Shown one piece after another: positions 31,707 to 40,388 of a stretch of 64,000 nucleotides of DNA. The DNA is from Syntrophomonas sp. UBA5314 (lineage in GTDB: Bacteria; Bacillota; Syntrophomonadia; Syntrophomonadales; Syntrophomonadaceae). Position 1 is the stretch's first letter, and every line of letters starts with the position of its first letter. A program made the position numbers and the translations under genes. The notes beneath the pieces were generated by a model that had not been told where the DNA came from, searched no databases, and saw only the letters and a list, made by a program, of their open reading frames with translations. Where the stretch lies: assembly GCA_002410325.1 (NCBI GenBank), contig DHRK01000061.1, forward strand, positions 1-64,000. The letters run 5' to 3'.

Positions 31707-32360
31707 CTACTTTACATGGATTTTGATCACGGCATTGGTGCCGGGAAGCAGATGATAATTACCCTGGTCTATTTCAATTCTCACCGGGACTTTCTGCACC
31801 ACTTTGGTAAAGGCGCCGCCGGTCGAGGTGGAAAGCAGTGAAAAAGCCGAGTTGGCAGCCTGCCCGGTGTATTTTACATGCCCGCTAAATTGGGCGCCGG
31901 AGAACTGGTCAATGCTTATATCGACTGGCTGGCCGGGTTTTATCCTGCCCAGGCGGGTTTCTTCGATATTGGCGCTTATGTACAGCCGGGCCGGATCGAT
32001 GATCACCGCCAGGGCCTGCCCGGCCGACTCGTATTCCCCCACATTACCCCATTTCTTTACCACCACTCCGTCAATCGGAGCTCTAATAATGGATGCGTCA
32101 ACATCCTTATCCGACAGGCTCCCCGGCTCGACGCGCCCCAGAATTTGCTCTTTGACCACCGCATCGCCTTCTTCAAGGTTGAATTCGATCAATTTACCCG
32201 ATACCCTGGAGCTCACTTTGACCAGATCACCCGTCACCCGGGCGTCTTCGGTCGACACATAATAGGTGTTGTTATACCAGTAATAAACCACGATGCCCAG
32301 CAAAGCCGTGATCATGGCTGCCAATAAGGCCATCAGCAATTTTTTGCGTTTTTCATTCAT
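31707..32360 (-). CDS. EmrA/HlyD-type membrane fusion protein without hairpin
   Basis: This is an adaptor of 217 aa. One N-terminal membrane helix (about 8-28) is followed by YVSTEDARVTGDLVKVSSRV, the EmrA signature, and lipoyl and beta-barrel segments (IRAPIDGVVVKKWGNVGEY). The two lipoyl halves are joined by a short link instead of the long alpha-hairpin of EmrA. The shorter length of 217 aa (EmrA is about 390) follows from this. It overlaps the upstream adaptor gene by 4 bases. Confidence 0.85.
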   Translation of the reverse strand: MNEKRKKLLMALLAAMITALLGIVVYYWYNNTYYVSTEDARVTGDLVKVSSRVSGKLIEFNLEEGDAVVKEQILGRVEPGSLSDKDVDASIIRAPIDGVVVKKWGNVGEYESAGQALAVIIDPARLYISANIEETRLGRIKPGQPVDISIDQFSGAQFSGHVKYTGQAANSAFSLLSTSTGGAFTKVVQKVPVRIEIDQGNYHLLPGTNAVIKIHVK

Positions 32361-33235
32361 TGCCCGCCCCCCTCATCATGCAAACCGATCTTCGCGAACA
32401 TGCCGGGTTTCAGCAGGGGATCAGGTTCAGTAAGCTGAACTTTGACCAGCAAGTCACCGTTTTTGCTGTCAAGGACCGGATTAAGCGACCCAACCCGCCC
32501 TTTAAAAAGCTTTTCCGGCACTTCTGAAACCTGGATCACAAGTACCTGCCCGGGTTTAAACCGGTCGGCCAGGCGGGCGGGCAGATAGGCGTTAATAGTC
32601 AGGGAATCGGCATCCACCACCTTTAACAGCTGCGCTCCGCTTACCGCCAATTCCCCGGTATTGATGTTTTTGGCGCTGACCACGCCCGCCAGGGGGGAGA
32701 TCAGGGTGCTGTTGCTCAGCTGCTCGGAGGCCAATTCCCATGACGCCTGGGCCTGGCTGAGTTTGGCCCGGGCGGTGTTCAGGGCCGAATCAGCCGTGGC
32801 CAGCTCGGCCTGCGCCTGCTCCAGTTGGGCCTGGGAAATCGCTCCGGCCTTGAACAACTCTTGATATCTATCACAGGTTTTCTGAGCGTTTTCCTGGCTG
32901 ACCCGGGCTGCGTCAATGGAGGCCTCGGCCTGCTCCACACCGGCCCGGGCCTGCGCCGCCTGGGCGGACAGATCTCCGGAATCCAGTTGAATGAGGGGCG
33001 TACCTTTTTCCACGCGCGCGCCCACCTCTACGTTTACCGAATTTACCCGGGCGGTGATGCGGGAGCTTATCGCGGCTTCTTGCCCGGCTTCTATCCTGCC
33101 GGCCATGAAATAGACCGGCCCGCTCTGCAAATTACTGATGGCCGCGGTATTCGATTCCGCGTTTGGGGGGTAGCTGCACCCCGCTCCCAGGAAGGTCAGC
33201 GCCAGAAGCGTTACCATCAACGAAACTTTTCTCAT
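32357..33235 (-). CDS. efflux periplasmic-adaptor-type lipoprotein (HlyD/RND fold)
   Basis: This adaptor has 292 aa with lipobox LGAGC (C20). A long Ala/Gln-rich coiled coil covers about 88-180, with the hairpin tip RYQELFKAGAISQAQLEQ, the sequence used for docking to outer-membrane channels in diderms. Lipoyl and barrel parts flank it (INTGELAVSGAQLLKVVD). It is encoded between tetR and the shorter adaptor. Ribosome site GGATGGAG precedes the ATG. Having two adaptors for one MFS pump is unusual. Confidence 0.88.
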   Translation of the reverse strand: MRKVSLMVTLLALTFLGAGCSYPPNAESNTAAISNLQSGPVYFMAGRIEAGQEAAISSRITARVNSVNVEVGARVEKGTPLIQLDSGDLSAQAAQARAGVEQAEASIDAARVSQENAQKTCDRYQELFKAGAISQAQLEQAQAELATADSALNTARAKLSQAQASWELASEQLSNSTLISPLAGVVSAKNINTGELAVSGAQLLKVVDADSLTINAYLPARLADRFKPGQVLVIQVSEVPEKLFKGRVGSLNPVLDSKNGDLLVKVQLTEPDPLLKPGMFAKIGLHDEGGGQ

Positions 33236-33257
33236 CTCTCCATCCGCCCCCCCTTAT

Positions 33258-33271
33258 ACTAAACGGTTAGT
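33258..33271 (-). promoter_or_regulatory. TetR operator candidate before the adaptor gene
   Basis: ACTAAACGGTTAGT is a near-perfect palindrome (6 of 7 pairs). It lies between the tetR gene and the first adaptor gene and resembles the site at 33947-33960 (11 of 14 bases). Confidence 0.5.
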
Positions 33272-33290
33272 TAAATACGCTGAAAAAATT

Positions 33291-33929
33291 TTACTCCGGT
33301 TTAATCACCTCATATTTAAAATAATCCCGATAGAATTTCATGAAGAACTGGAGGAATTTGGCCTCAACCACTTGATAGTCTATGTTCACATGACCCGCCC
33401 ACTTCTCACCGAAATTTACGAAATTGAGCATGGGAATTAATGAAAAGAAAAAAGCCGTTGTAATGAATTCCTCATAATCACGCACTTGGCCTTTCATCTG
33501 CTTTACCCTTCTCATTCCATCCTCCATGAGCAGATCGATCATCTGAAAAAAGACATCATTGTCCCTGCTTCCTTTTAAAGCCTCGCTGGTAATAATCTGA
33601 AGCATATGTTTACGTTCTTTAACGAATTGAAAAACCGGATCAATGAAAGCATGGGTTTGAATATTGTCAAAATATTCCTCGAGACTGGTATCACCCAGGT
33701 CTTTGGTGAGCTGGTCTTTTAACTCGACCATTTCCTCAACCAGCCCCACCATAAGTTCTTCCAGGATTTTATCTTTGCTTTCAAAGTAGTAATAGAGCAG
33801 GGCTTTGTTAACGCCGGCCCGACGGGCAATTTCATCTACCCGGGAGCCGTCAAAGCCCTTTTCGGCAAACACCTGGGTGGCTGCGTCGAGTATTACCTGT
33901 TTGGAGTTTTTACTGTTTCTATCCACCAC
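33291..33929 (-). CDS. TetR-family regulator of the efflux operon
   Basis: This is a 212-aa repressor. The HTH (about 10-55) has VILDAATQVFAEKGFDGSRV, DEIARRAGVNKALLYYYFES. The C-terminal ligand domain of about 150 aa is poorly conserved, as usual. It starts with GTG GTG; SD AAGGAT is distant. It is the first gene of the minus-strand cluster tetR, adaptor, adaptor, MFS. Similar 14-bp palindromes upstream of tetR and upstream of the adaptor gene suggest it represses both transcripts. Confidence 0.92.
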   Translation of the reverse strand: MVDRNSKNSKQVILDAATQVFAEKGFDGSRVDEIARRAGVNKALLYYYFESKDKILEELMVGLVEEMVELKDQLTKDLGDTSLEEYFDNIQTHAFIDPVFQFVKERKHMLQIITSEALKGSRDNDVFFQMIDLLMEDGMRRVKQMKGQVRDYEEFITTAFFFSLIPMLNFVNFGEKWAGHVNIDYQVVEAKFLQFFMKFYRDYFKYEVIKPE

Positions 33930-33946
33930 AGTAATATCAATCCTTA

Positions 33947-33960
33947 ACTAACTATTTGGT
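33947..33960 (-). promoter_or_regulatory. TetR operator candidate before tetR
   Basis: ACTAACTATTTGGT on the plus strand, 18 bases upstream of the tetR start, matches ACTAACCGTTTAGT (complement of the 33258 site) at 11 of 14 bases. Flanking TTA/TAA sequence is AT-rich, consistent with a promoter. Confidence 0.5.
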
Positions 33961-34004
33961 TAAATTATATAAGGCGTGTAGTATTTGTCAAGCCGAAATC
34001 TAAA

Positions 34005-35588
34005 TCAGGAGATAACATCTCTTCTCTGGTAGGCCAGCCCGCCCAGAAACACGAGCAGGGAGCTTGCCGAGAGCAATCCGATAACGGGGAGCGCGGTGAT
34101 GGGGTGGGTGGGATAAACCTGGGCAAAAGGGGAGAGGGAAAACAGAGCTTGGGAAACCGCCCCCTGCTCATAGAAAAACTCCAATAGGATGAAAATTCCC
34201 AGCACAAGGAAACTAATTCCGGTCATTCCCCGGGGAATCAGGCCGAATAACAATGAAGCGATGCCGGCCACCACCCATACGGCCGGGATTTTGACCATTG
34301 TTTCAGTCAGCAGGCGGGTGAATTCCCCTGAATCACCGGTAGCAACGGCAGCTCCGACGCCCAGGGTCAATCCCATGGTGGCCATTATCGCTGCCGTGCC
34401 GGCGAAAGCGAAGAGCAGGTGACTCAGGTAGTAACGCAGCCTGGAAACCGGCAGAGCCAGGAGGGTATCTGCCCGCAGGTAAGATTCTTCGGAGCGGGCC
34501 TGTTGAAGGGCCAGGATCGGGTATATGCCGATCAGCAAGGCGATCTCGTAGATCATCAGCGACATAAAAGCCCGGTCGGTTCCGCCCAACCTTTCTACAA
34601 AACCGGCCAGGCTGGGAGCGGTGGAGCTGATGTTGGCCAGGGTTTGAGATACGCTGCCCAGCATAAAACCGATCAGCGCTAAAAAGATCAGCCAGAACCA
34701 AAAGCTACCCTTTTGCATGCGCCAGGACAGGGCCCAAGCCGACTTAAATCCGGATCGAGCTTCTGCCCGGCCGGTGCGCTCGGGGATGAAACCGGCTCCG
34801 TATTCGCGCCTGGCGGACAACTTGAGGGCCAGGAAGGCCAGCAGCCCGATCATTAAAACGGCGATGCTCAGCACTTCAAAGCGCTCCCCGGCAAAGGCGC
34901 GGATTAGAAACGGCCATTCCAGGGGTGACAGGTACATCACTCCCCCCATGCTGCCTTTGACATTCCACCCGATGTGCGGCGCCATTAGAAGTACCAGCAA
35001 AATAGTAGACAGGACATTGGCTGTTCGTGCGCTGGTAAAGATCTGGGCCAGTACGGCGCCCGCGGCGGTAAAGAAACAGGCGCAGGCCAATATGGACGCC
35101 GCGTGGGCCAGTGAACCGGTGAAACCCAAACCTGCCGCCAGCATACCCAGCAATATCAAACCGGCCATTACTATATTGACCAATAAGGCGGCCAGCAGAG
35201 CGGCGGCCAGCGGGGCCTGCCTGCCGACCCTGACCCCGCCCAGCAGCTCCCGCCGGCCTTCTTCCTCGTCGCGGCGGGTGCGGCGAATCACCATTACGAA
35301 AGAAAATATGGCGGCCAGCAGGGAACAGAGTACTTTGGTCCGCCAGGCGGTGTAGCCGGCGACGCTGATATCCAGGACTTTTCCATGGATGCCGACCACC
35401 ATGGGGTCTTGCAGAGTCGGAAGAATTCCCAGAAGCGACTCCCGGGTGGGAAACATGGCTATGGTCGTAAAGGCGGTGGCCATTACCAGCAGACCGGGGA
35501 TGAAGGCCCAGCAGGCCAAAAAGACCCGGTTCTGCCGCAGATTAAGCCGTAAAAGCCTGACCGTGGCTTGATAATCGTTGGCGCGCAT
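34005..35588 (-). CDS. ABC exporter permease (TnrB3/polyketide-exporter type)
   Basis: This is a large permease of 527 aa with about twelve membrane helices in two homologous halves. Each half opens with a cytoplasmic start (RLLRLNLRQNRVFLACWAFI; SAWALSWRMQKGSFWFWLIF). The motif RTRRDEEEGRRELLGGVRVG between helices is typical of the putative polyketide-antibiotic exporters. It is last in the operon tetR, ATPase, permease, 16 bases after the ATPase. I infer drug or antibiotic export; the substrate is unknown. Confidence 0.85.
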   Translation of the reverse strand: MRANDYQATVRLLRLNLRQNRVFLACWAFIPGLLVMATAFTTIAMFPTRESLLGILPTLQDPMVVGIHGKVLDISVAGYTAWRTKVLCSLLAAIFSFVMVIRRTRRDEEEGRRELLGGVRVGRQAPLAAALLAALLVNIVMAGLILLGMLAAGLGFTGSLAHAASILACACFFTAAGAVLAQIFTSARTANVLSTILLVLLMAPHIGWNVKGSMGGVMYLSPLEWPFLIRAFAGERFEVLSIAVLMIGLLAFLALKLSARREYGAGFIPERTGRAEARSGFKSAWALSWRMQKGSFWFWLIFLALIGFMLGSVSQTLANISSTAPSLAGFVERLGGTDRAFMSLMIYEIALLIGIYPILALQQARSEESYLRADTLLALPVSRLRYYLSHLLFAFAGTAAIMATMGLTLGVGAAVATGDSGEFTRLLTETMVKIPAVWVVAGIASLLFGLIPRGMTGISFLVLGIFILLEFFYEQGAVSQALFSLSPFAQVYPTHPITALPVIGLLSASSLLVFLGGLAYQRRDVIS

Positions 35589-35604
35589 CTTTTACCGCCC
35601 TCCC

Positions 35605-36486
35605 TTATTGATTGGAATAGTAGCGCATGAACAGTTCTTCCAGGGTGGGGGGAGCGCTTTGCAGCGCGGTAATACCGGAGCCTGCCAGATACTGCAGGAC
35701 CGGGCCGAGCTGCGCGTTGTCCACGGTCAGATTCAGGCGCCTCCCCTCGATCTGAAGCTGGTGAACCCCGGGGATTGCTCTTAAACCTTCGATATTGCCT
35801 GAACATTCGGCGCTTATGGCGGTGCTCCTCATATAGCGGAGTTCGGACAGGGTGCCCTGTTCTACGATCCGGCCTTCTTTAATGATGCTTATCCGGTCGC
35901 ACAGCTTCTCGACCTCGGCTAAAATGTGGCTGGATAGAAATACGGTCTTGCCTTCGGCTCTGGCTTTCATTACACAATGCTGAAAAGCTTCTTCCATCAG
36001 CGGGTCGAGTCCGGAGGTGGGTTCATCGAGTATCAGCAACTCCACATCGGAAACCAGGGCCGAGATCAAGATCACTTTTTGACGGTTGCCCTTGGAATAG
36101 GTGCGGCATTTCTTGGACGGGTCCAGGTTAAACAGGTCCAGCAATTCGGAGCGGCGCTGGCCGTTCAGGCTGCCGCGCAGGCGGGCCAGCAGGTCGATGA
36201 CCTCTCCGCCGCTTAAGTTCGGCCACAGGGTAACATCGCTGGGCACATAGGCCAGGCGTTTATGAAGCTCGACTGCATCCCGCCAGGGATCGCCGCCGAG
36301 CAGGGTTACCGCTCCGCTGTCCTGGCGCAAGAGTCCGAGCAGGATGCGTATGGTGGTCGATTTGCCCGCCCCGTTGGGGCCGATAAAGCCGTACACCTGG
36401 CCGCTGTCCACCTCCAGATCGATACCGTCCAGGGCGCGCGTGGGGCCGTAGCTTTTTACCAGCTTGCTTACCTTGATTACCGGCAT
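35605..36486 (-). CDS. ABC exporter ATPase
   Basis: This is the ATPase partner of the permease, 293 aa. Walker A is GPNGAGKST, the signature is YSKGNRQK (a common LSGGQ variant), Walker B is LLILDEPTSGLDP, and the H-loop lies in SSHILAEVEKL. A C-terminal domain of about 70 residues follows (SAECSGNIEGLRAIPGVHQL). The gene lies 13 bases after the TetR gene and 16 before the permease. Confidence 0.92.
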   Translation of the reverse strand: MPVIKVSKLVKSYGPTRALDGIDLEVDSGQVYGFIGPNGAGKSTTIRILLGLLRQDSGAVTLLGGDPWRDAVELHKRLAYVPSDVTLWPNLSGGEVIDLLARLRGSLNGQRRSELLDLFNLDPSKKCRTYSKGNRQKVILISALVSDVELLILDEPTSGLDPLMEEAFQHCVMKARAEGKTVFLSSHILAEVEKLCDRISIIKEGRIVEQGTLSELRYMRSTAISAECSGNIEGLRAIPGVHQLQIEGRRLNLTVDNAQLGPVLQYLAGSGITALQSAPPTLEELFMRYYSNQ

Positions 36487-36499
36487 AAAGAAACCTCCC

Positions 36500-37159
36500 T
36501 CATTTATATAAGCACCTGCGCAGCAAAGCGATATACTGGTCTACCTCGTTTAAAATGCGCTCGTATTCGGGTTCGTAGTCTTCCAGGCTTTTATCCGGGC
36601 TGGCTTCCCGGGCGGCGTAACCCTCCATGGTAAAGATGATAACGTCCACCGTCTTTTGGGGCTCGATGTCCTCCCGGAAGAGGGAAGTATCTATGTCGGA
36701 AAAGAGCCGGCCATAGACATCATCATTAAAAGCGGTCTTGCGGCGGCTGATTTCGAGCGCCGCTTCGTCATTCTCTTTCATGTAAACCGCGTTTACAAAA
36801 GCGAATATGGCCGGGTATTTATGGACCAGATCGATCTTAAGCAAAACGATCTGCCGCCAGCGCTCCAGTATATCGCGTTCCTTCAGGTTAATCAGGTTAA
36901 AGAACTCCGCTAAAACCATTTGCAAAGCATAATCATGCAGAAAAAGGAAGAGCTCCTTTTTAGTGCGAAAATAATGGAACAGCAAACCCTTAGATATGCC
37001 CGACTCGCGGACAATATTGTCGGTTGAGGCGTTTTTATACCCCCGGGCAAATTCCTTCATGGCCGCATTTAAAATACGATCCCGTTTGTCCGGGGCCAGG
37101 GACATTATTTTGTGATCATTTAAGTTTTCAATGATTGGGTTCAAACAGCAGCACTCCAT
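36500..37159 (-). CDS. TetR-family regulator of the ABC exporter
   Basis: This is a 219-aa repressor. The HTH is FARGYKNASTDNIVRESGIS followed by KGLLFHYFRTKKELFLF. The C-terminal domain is of the TetR_C YcdC-like kind. It is the first gene of the exporter operon. Twin copies of ATTGAC-N7-GTCAAT directly upstream are the probable binding sites, so it likely represses its own operon. Confidence 0.92.
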   Translation of the reverse strand: MECCCLNPIIENLNDHKIMSLAPDKRDRILNAAMKEFARGYKNASTDNIVRESGISKGLLFHYFRTKKELFLFLHDYALQMVLAEFFNLINLKERDILERWRQIVLLKIDLVHKYPAIFAFVNAVYMKENDEAALEISRRKTAFNDDVYGRLFSDIDTSLFREDIEPQKTVDVIIFTMEGYAAREASPDKSLEDYEPEYERILNEVDQYIALLRRCLYK

Positions 37160-37169
37160 CCGTTAAGTC

Positions 37170-37221
37170 ATTGACTAATTGAGTCAATAGTATTGTAAAC
37201 AAATTGACCGCAATAGTCAAT
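37170..37221 (-). promoter_or_regulatory. twin TetR operators ATTGAC-N7-GTCAAT
   Basis: Two inverted repeats with identical arms and identical 7-base spacers lie at 37170-37188 (extended to ATTGACT/AGTCAAT) and 37203-37221. The centres are 33 bases apart, about three helical turns, so two dimers could sit on the same DNA face. They are immediately upstream of the tetR start. Confidence 0.75.
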
Positions 37222-37235
37222 AAGGTGAAAAGTTA

Positions 37236-37288
37236 AATAAGCCCGCTCTTCCGTTTTGCAGAAAGCAACCGGTGGGAGCGGGCTTATT
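37236..37288 (-). terminator. terminator of the cydAB operon
   Basis: AATAAGCCCGCTC pairs perfectly over 13 bases with GAGCGGGCTTATT. The stem is followed on the minus strand by TTATTTAAC. It lies between the cydB stop and the divergent TetR control region. Confidence 0.8.
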
Positions 37289-37321
37289 ATCAAAGCTGGA
37301 TGGGCCTATGACTCAGGGTGT

Positions 37322-38338
37322 TTAATAGCCTTCGGCGTCGATATCCACCTTGCCCTTGAATACCCGGTAAACATAAATGGTATAAAGGAGAACAATTGGT
37401 ACGCCGATAAGGGCTATAATCAGCATGGCCTTAAGGGTTAAAGCTGATGAGGCGGCATTGTAGATAGTGAGACTGTGGCTGGTTTCCAGGGCCGGAAGCA
37501 GGTTGGGAAACAGGCCCAGGCCGAGAGTGGCAATCAAGCCAGCCATATTCATGGAGCTGGCAACAAAAAGGAGTCCGTACCGGCCTGCCCTGAGCAGGAG
37601 CGGAGCGAGGCCCAGACCGAGCACCGTCAGCAGGGGAGCGGCATACATCCATACATGCAGGCGGTAGTTGGCAAACAGGGCAGGAACGCTTACCAACGAG
37701 TAAACGGTGGCTAGAATATAGAGAATCACTGAAGATGCCCAAATAAACGGCAGGATTTTTCTGCCCCGCTTCTGCAGATCTCCTTCGGTTTTTAGCAGTA
37801 CATAGGAGCTTCCCTGCAGCAAAAAGGCCGAGAGTCCCAGCAAGCCCAAAAGCAGGGCGTAAGGGTTGAGCAGATCAAAAAAACCGCCGGTATATACGTA
37901 TCGGCTGTCCAGAGGCAGGCCCCGGGCGATATTTCCCATGGCTACGCCGAACAGCAAAGCGGGTATAAAACTCCCTAAGAAGAAGAGCAGATCAAGCCGG
38001 CTTTGCCATGGGCGGTTTTCCGCATGGCTCCTGAATTCCACGGCCACCGCCCGGATAATCAAGGCGAATAAGACCAGCATCATGGCCAGGTAAAATCCGC
38101 TGAAGACCGAGGCATATACCAGGGGGAAAGCGGCAAAAAGGGCTCCCGCACCAGTCAGAAGCCAGACCTCGTTGCCGTCCCAGAAGGGCCCTATCGCCTG
38201 CAGCAGAATCCGCTTGTCATCTTCGGTTTTTCCCAGAATTGGGAACAGCGCGCCCACCCCCAAATCAAAACCGTCCAGAACCGCATAACCGGTAATCAAC
38301 ACCCCGATCAGTAAAAACCAGATGATGTTTAAATCCAT
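37322..38338 (-). CDS. cydB: cytochrome bd oxidase subunit II
   Basis: This subunit has 338 aa with eight to nine helices. It opens with DLNIIWFLLIGVLITGYAVLDGFDLGVGAL, the CydB hallmark (seen as VLITGYAVLDGFDLG), and has IGPFWDGNEVWL and FRSHAENRPWQSR. GTG 38347 is in frame, but ATG 38338 is preferred because GGGAGG overlaps the GTG itself. It pairs with CydA to reduce O2 with quinol, an oxygen-protective oxidase common in anaerobes. It follows cydA by 16 bases. Confidence 0.96.
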   Translation of the reverse strand: MDLNIIWFLLIGVLITGYAVLDGFDLGVGALFPILGKTEDDKRILLQAIGPFWDGNEVWLLTGAGALFAAFPLVYASVFSGFYLAMMLVLFALIIRAVAVEFRSHAENRPWQSRLDLLFFLGSFIPALLFGVAMGNIARGLPLDSRYVYTGGFFDLLNPYALLLGLLGLSAFLLQGSSYVLLKTEGDLQKRGRKILPFIWASSVILYILATVYSLVSVPALFANYRLHVWMYAAPLLTVLGLGLAPLLLRAGRYGLLFVASSMNMAGLIATLGLGLFPNLLPALETSHSLTIYNAASSALTLKAMLIIALIGVPIVLLYTIYVYRVFKGKVDIDAEGY

Positions 38339-38354
38339 GCATAACACCTCCCGT

Positions 38355-39719
38355 CTATTGCTTGAAGGACGCAGCGTCCAGGGAAAGTTCCGCCGGGACG
38401 TCAGGCAGTTGGGCGTCTTCCCCCATGGCGCTCTTAACTACTCTTTTAATCAGGTAATAAACGGCCGTAAGAATTCCACTGTAAACCGCCACGAACATGA
38501 TATTAGTGAATAATATTTGACCGGCGGGAAGCGGTGAAGCGGCAGCGTTGGTTTTCAGAAGGCCGTATACGATCCAGGGCTGCCTGCCGAACTCGGCGGC
38601 CAGCCAACCGAGTTCATTGACCAGAACCGGCAGTAGCATAGACAAAAAGGCGGCGGAGAGAAAGCGCCGGTTCGTGTACAGCCGGCCTTTAGCCAGCAGA
38701 AAAGCGCCCCACAAAACCAGCAAGGTAAACCAGCCGGCCGCTATGATCATCAAACGGTAAGACCAGTAAGTAACGGTTAAAGGAGGGCGCTCGCCGGGGG
38801 CGAACTCTTTCAGTCCGGTTACGGGAGCATTGGCATCACCGTGCACCATAAAGCTGAGCATCCCGGGAACCCCCAGGGATAAATGAGTAGTCTCCCGGTC
38901 TGCGTCCGGAATGCCGATCAGATTTAGCGGCGCCCGGGAAGTCGTCTCCCAGAGCCCTTCAAAGGCGGCCAGCTTGGCCGGCTGAGTGTTGGCTACCTGC
39001 ACGGAATGATAATGCCCCAGCCCGAACTGAACCAGCACCGCAATCAGGCCAAAAAGTAAAGAGTACTTTAAAGAGGTGCGGGCCATGGCCGTGTTCTTAT
39101 TGTGGAGCAGAAAATAGGCGCTGACTCCCATGATAAAAAAAGCCCCGGTAATATAGGCTCCATCTACGGTATGCAAAAAGCGGGGCAGGGTAGAAGGGTT
39201 GAATACGGCAGCATAAAAATCAGTCAAAATGGCTCGGCCGCCTTCGATTTTAAAGGCGGTCGGGGTCTGCTGCCAGGAGTTGGCTACAATGATCCAGAAA
39301 GCCGAGAGGGTGCTGCCCAGGGCCACCAGAATGGATGAAAGAAAACGCATGTTGCGGGAAATTTTATCCCGTCCAAAAATCAGCAGCCCGACAAAGGTTG
39401 ATTCCAGGAAAAAGGCAAAAACGCCTTCCGCCGCCAGAGGGGCGCCAAAGATATCGCCGACAAATTTGGAGTATTCCGACCAGTTGGTCCCGAATTGAAA
39501 CTCCATGGCTATTCCGGTAGCCACACCGACTGCAAATAGAATGGCAAAGATCTTGAACCAGAAACGCGACGCCTGGTCGTAGAGCGGTTCGTTTTTCCTC
39601 CAATAACCGTACTCGAGGAAAGCGATAAAGGTAGCCAGGCCTATGGATAAAGGCGGGAAAATATAATGAAAAAACGCAGTCAGGCCGAACTGCAATCGGG
39701 AGAGAAACACAGCGTCCAC
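38355..39719 (-). CDS. cydA: cytochrome bd oxidase subunit I
   Basis: This is the haem-bearing quinol-oxidising subunit, 454 aa with nine helices. VFLSRLQFGLTAFFHYIFPPL contains H18, the equivalent of the haem ligand near E. coli H19. GFFAFFLESTFVGLL-type and GRQPWIVYGLLKT motifs are present. The loop between helices 6 and 7 is short, so it belongs to the short Q-loop class. The start is GTG after AGGAGGTATGATCT. No cydCD genes are seen nearby. Confidence 0.96.
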   Translation of the reverse strand: MDAVFLSRLQFGLTAFFHYIFPPLSIGLATFIAFLEYGYWRKNEPLYDQASRFWFKIFAILFAVGVATGIAMEFQFGTNWSEYSKFVGDIFGAPLAAEGVFAFFLESTFVGLLIFGRDKISRNMRFLSSILVALGSTLSAFWIIVANSWQQTPTAFKIEGGRAILTDFYAAVFNPSTLPRFLHTVDGAYITGAFFIMGVSAYFLLHNKNTAMARTSLKYSLLFGLIAVLVQFGLGHYHSVQVANTQPAKLAAFEGLWETTSRAPLNLIGIPDADRETTHLSLGVPGMLSFMVHGDANAPVTGLKEFAPGERPPLTVTYWSYRLMIIAAGWFTLLVLWGAFLLAKGRLYTNRRFLSAAFLSMLLPVLVNELGWLAAEFGRQPWIVYGLLKTNAAASPLPAGQILFTNIMFVAVYSGILTAVYYLIKRVVKSAMGEDAQLPDVPAELSLDAASFKQ

Positions 39720-39917
39720 AGATCATACCTCCTTTAATTGTTCACCCGGTTAGTATACTTTATGATATTCTACCACTTTTAGCACTGTTAATAAATAGAA
39801 AATTTATTTTCCCAATGAGTTCGGGGGTGAGTTAAAGAACCGTCCCCCACTGTGTTTACAGTGGAATATGTGCAGTGGAATATGGAGCCGGGTATTTTTC
39901 AAGCCTGATCTAGCCGG

Positions 39918-39946
39918 TTGACATTTTTATTCTACAAATGTAGAAT
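39918..39946 (+). promoter_or_regulatory. BlaI-type promoter/operator
   Basis: TTGACA (39918-39923), 17 bases and TAGAAT (39941-39946) form a good promoter. Overlapping it is ATTCTACA-N2-TGTAGAAT (39929-39946), a perfect 8+8 dyad with the TACA/TGTA core used by BlaI and MecI. Repressor binding would cover the -10. The operator precedes blaI-blaR1 and the genes behind them. Confidence 0.88.
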
Positions 39947-40007
39947 AAAGGCACGCAAGCACAATGCACAGAGGTTTATAGGAGATTTGCTTGAATTGGG
40001 GGTTACT

Positions 40008-40388
40008 ATGGATACGATAAAAAGACTGCCGGACAGTGAACTGGAGATCATGATGATCATATGGGCAGCCGGCCAACCGGTCACATCGGCTTATATTATG
40101 GATAAACTCGCCGGGGAAAAAAGCTGGGCGAATACCACGGTCTTAAATTTCCTTTCCCGGCTGGTGGACAGGGGCTTCCTGGATACATCCAAGCAGGGGC
40201 GGTTTAATTATTATAAGCCCCTGATCGATGAAAACGACTATTTAAAAAAAGAAAGCAAATCCTTCCTGGAACGCATGCACAAAAGTTCCCTGAAAAGCCT
40301 GGTGGCGGCTCTATACGATGGAGACGCGATTGATGAGAAAGACTTGGAAGAATTAAGGAAATATGTGAACGAGGTTGCGAAGCCATGA
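40008..40388 (+). CDS. blaI: BlaI/MecI-family repressor
   Basis: This is a winged-helix repressor of 126 aa: LPDSELEIMMIIWAAGQPVTSAYIM and AGEKSWANTTVLNFLSRLVDRGFLD, the BlaI signature. Classical BlaI is inactivated when the sensor BlaR1 triggers its cleavage. An upstream in-frame ATG (39918) overlaps the promoter and is ignored; the start at 40008 has GGGGG before it. It overlaps blaR1 by 4 bases (ATGA). A dyad operator sits 62 bases upstream. Confidence 0.93.
   Translation: MDTIKRLPDSELEIMMIIWAAGQPVTSAYIMDKLAGEKSWANTTVLNFLSRLVDRGFLDTSKQGRFNYYKPLIDENDYLKKESKSFLERMHKSSLKSLVAALYDGDAIDEKDLEELRKYVNEVAKP

Noticed and set aside
39720..39800. possible Rex site before cydA
   Set aside because: Only one half-site like TTGTTCAC is visible; no dyad of the TTGTGAA-N4-TTCACAA type.
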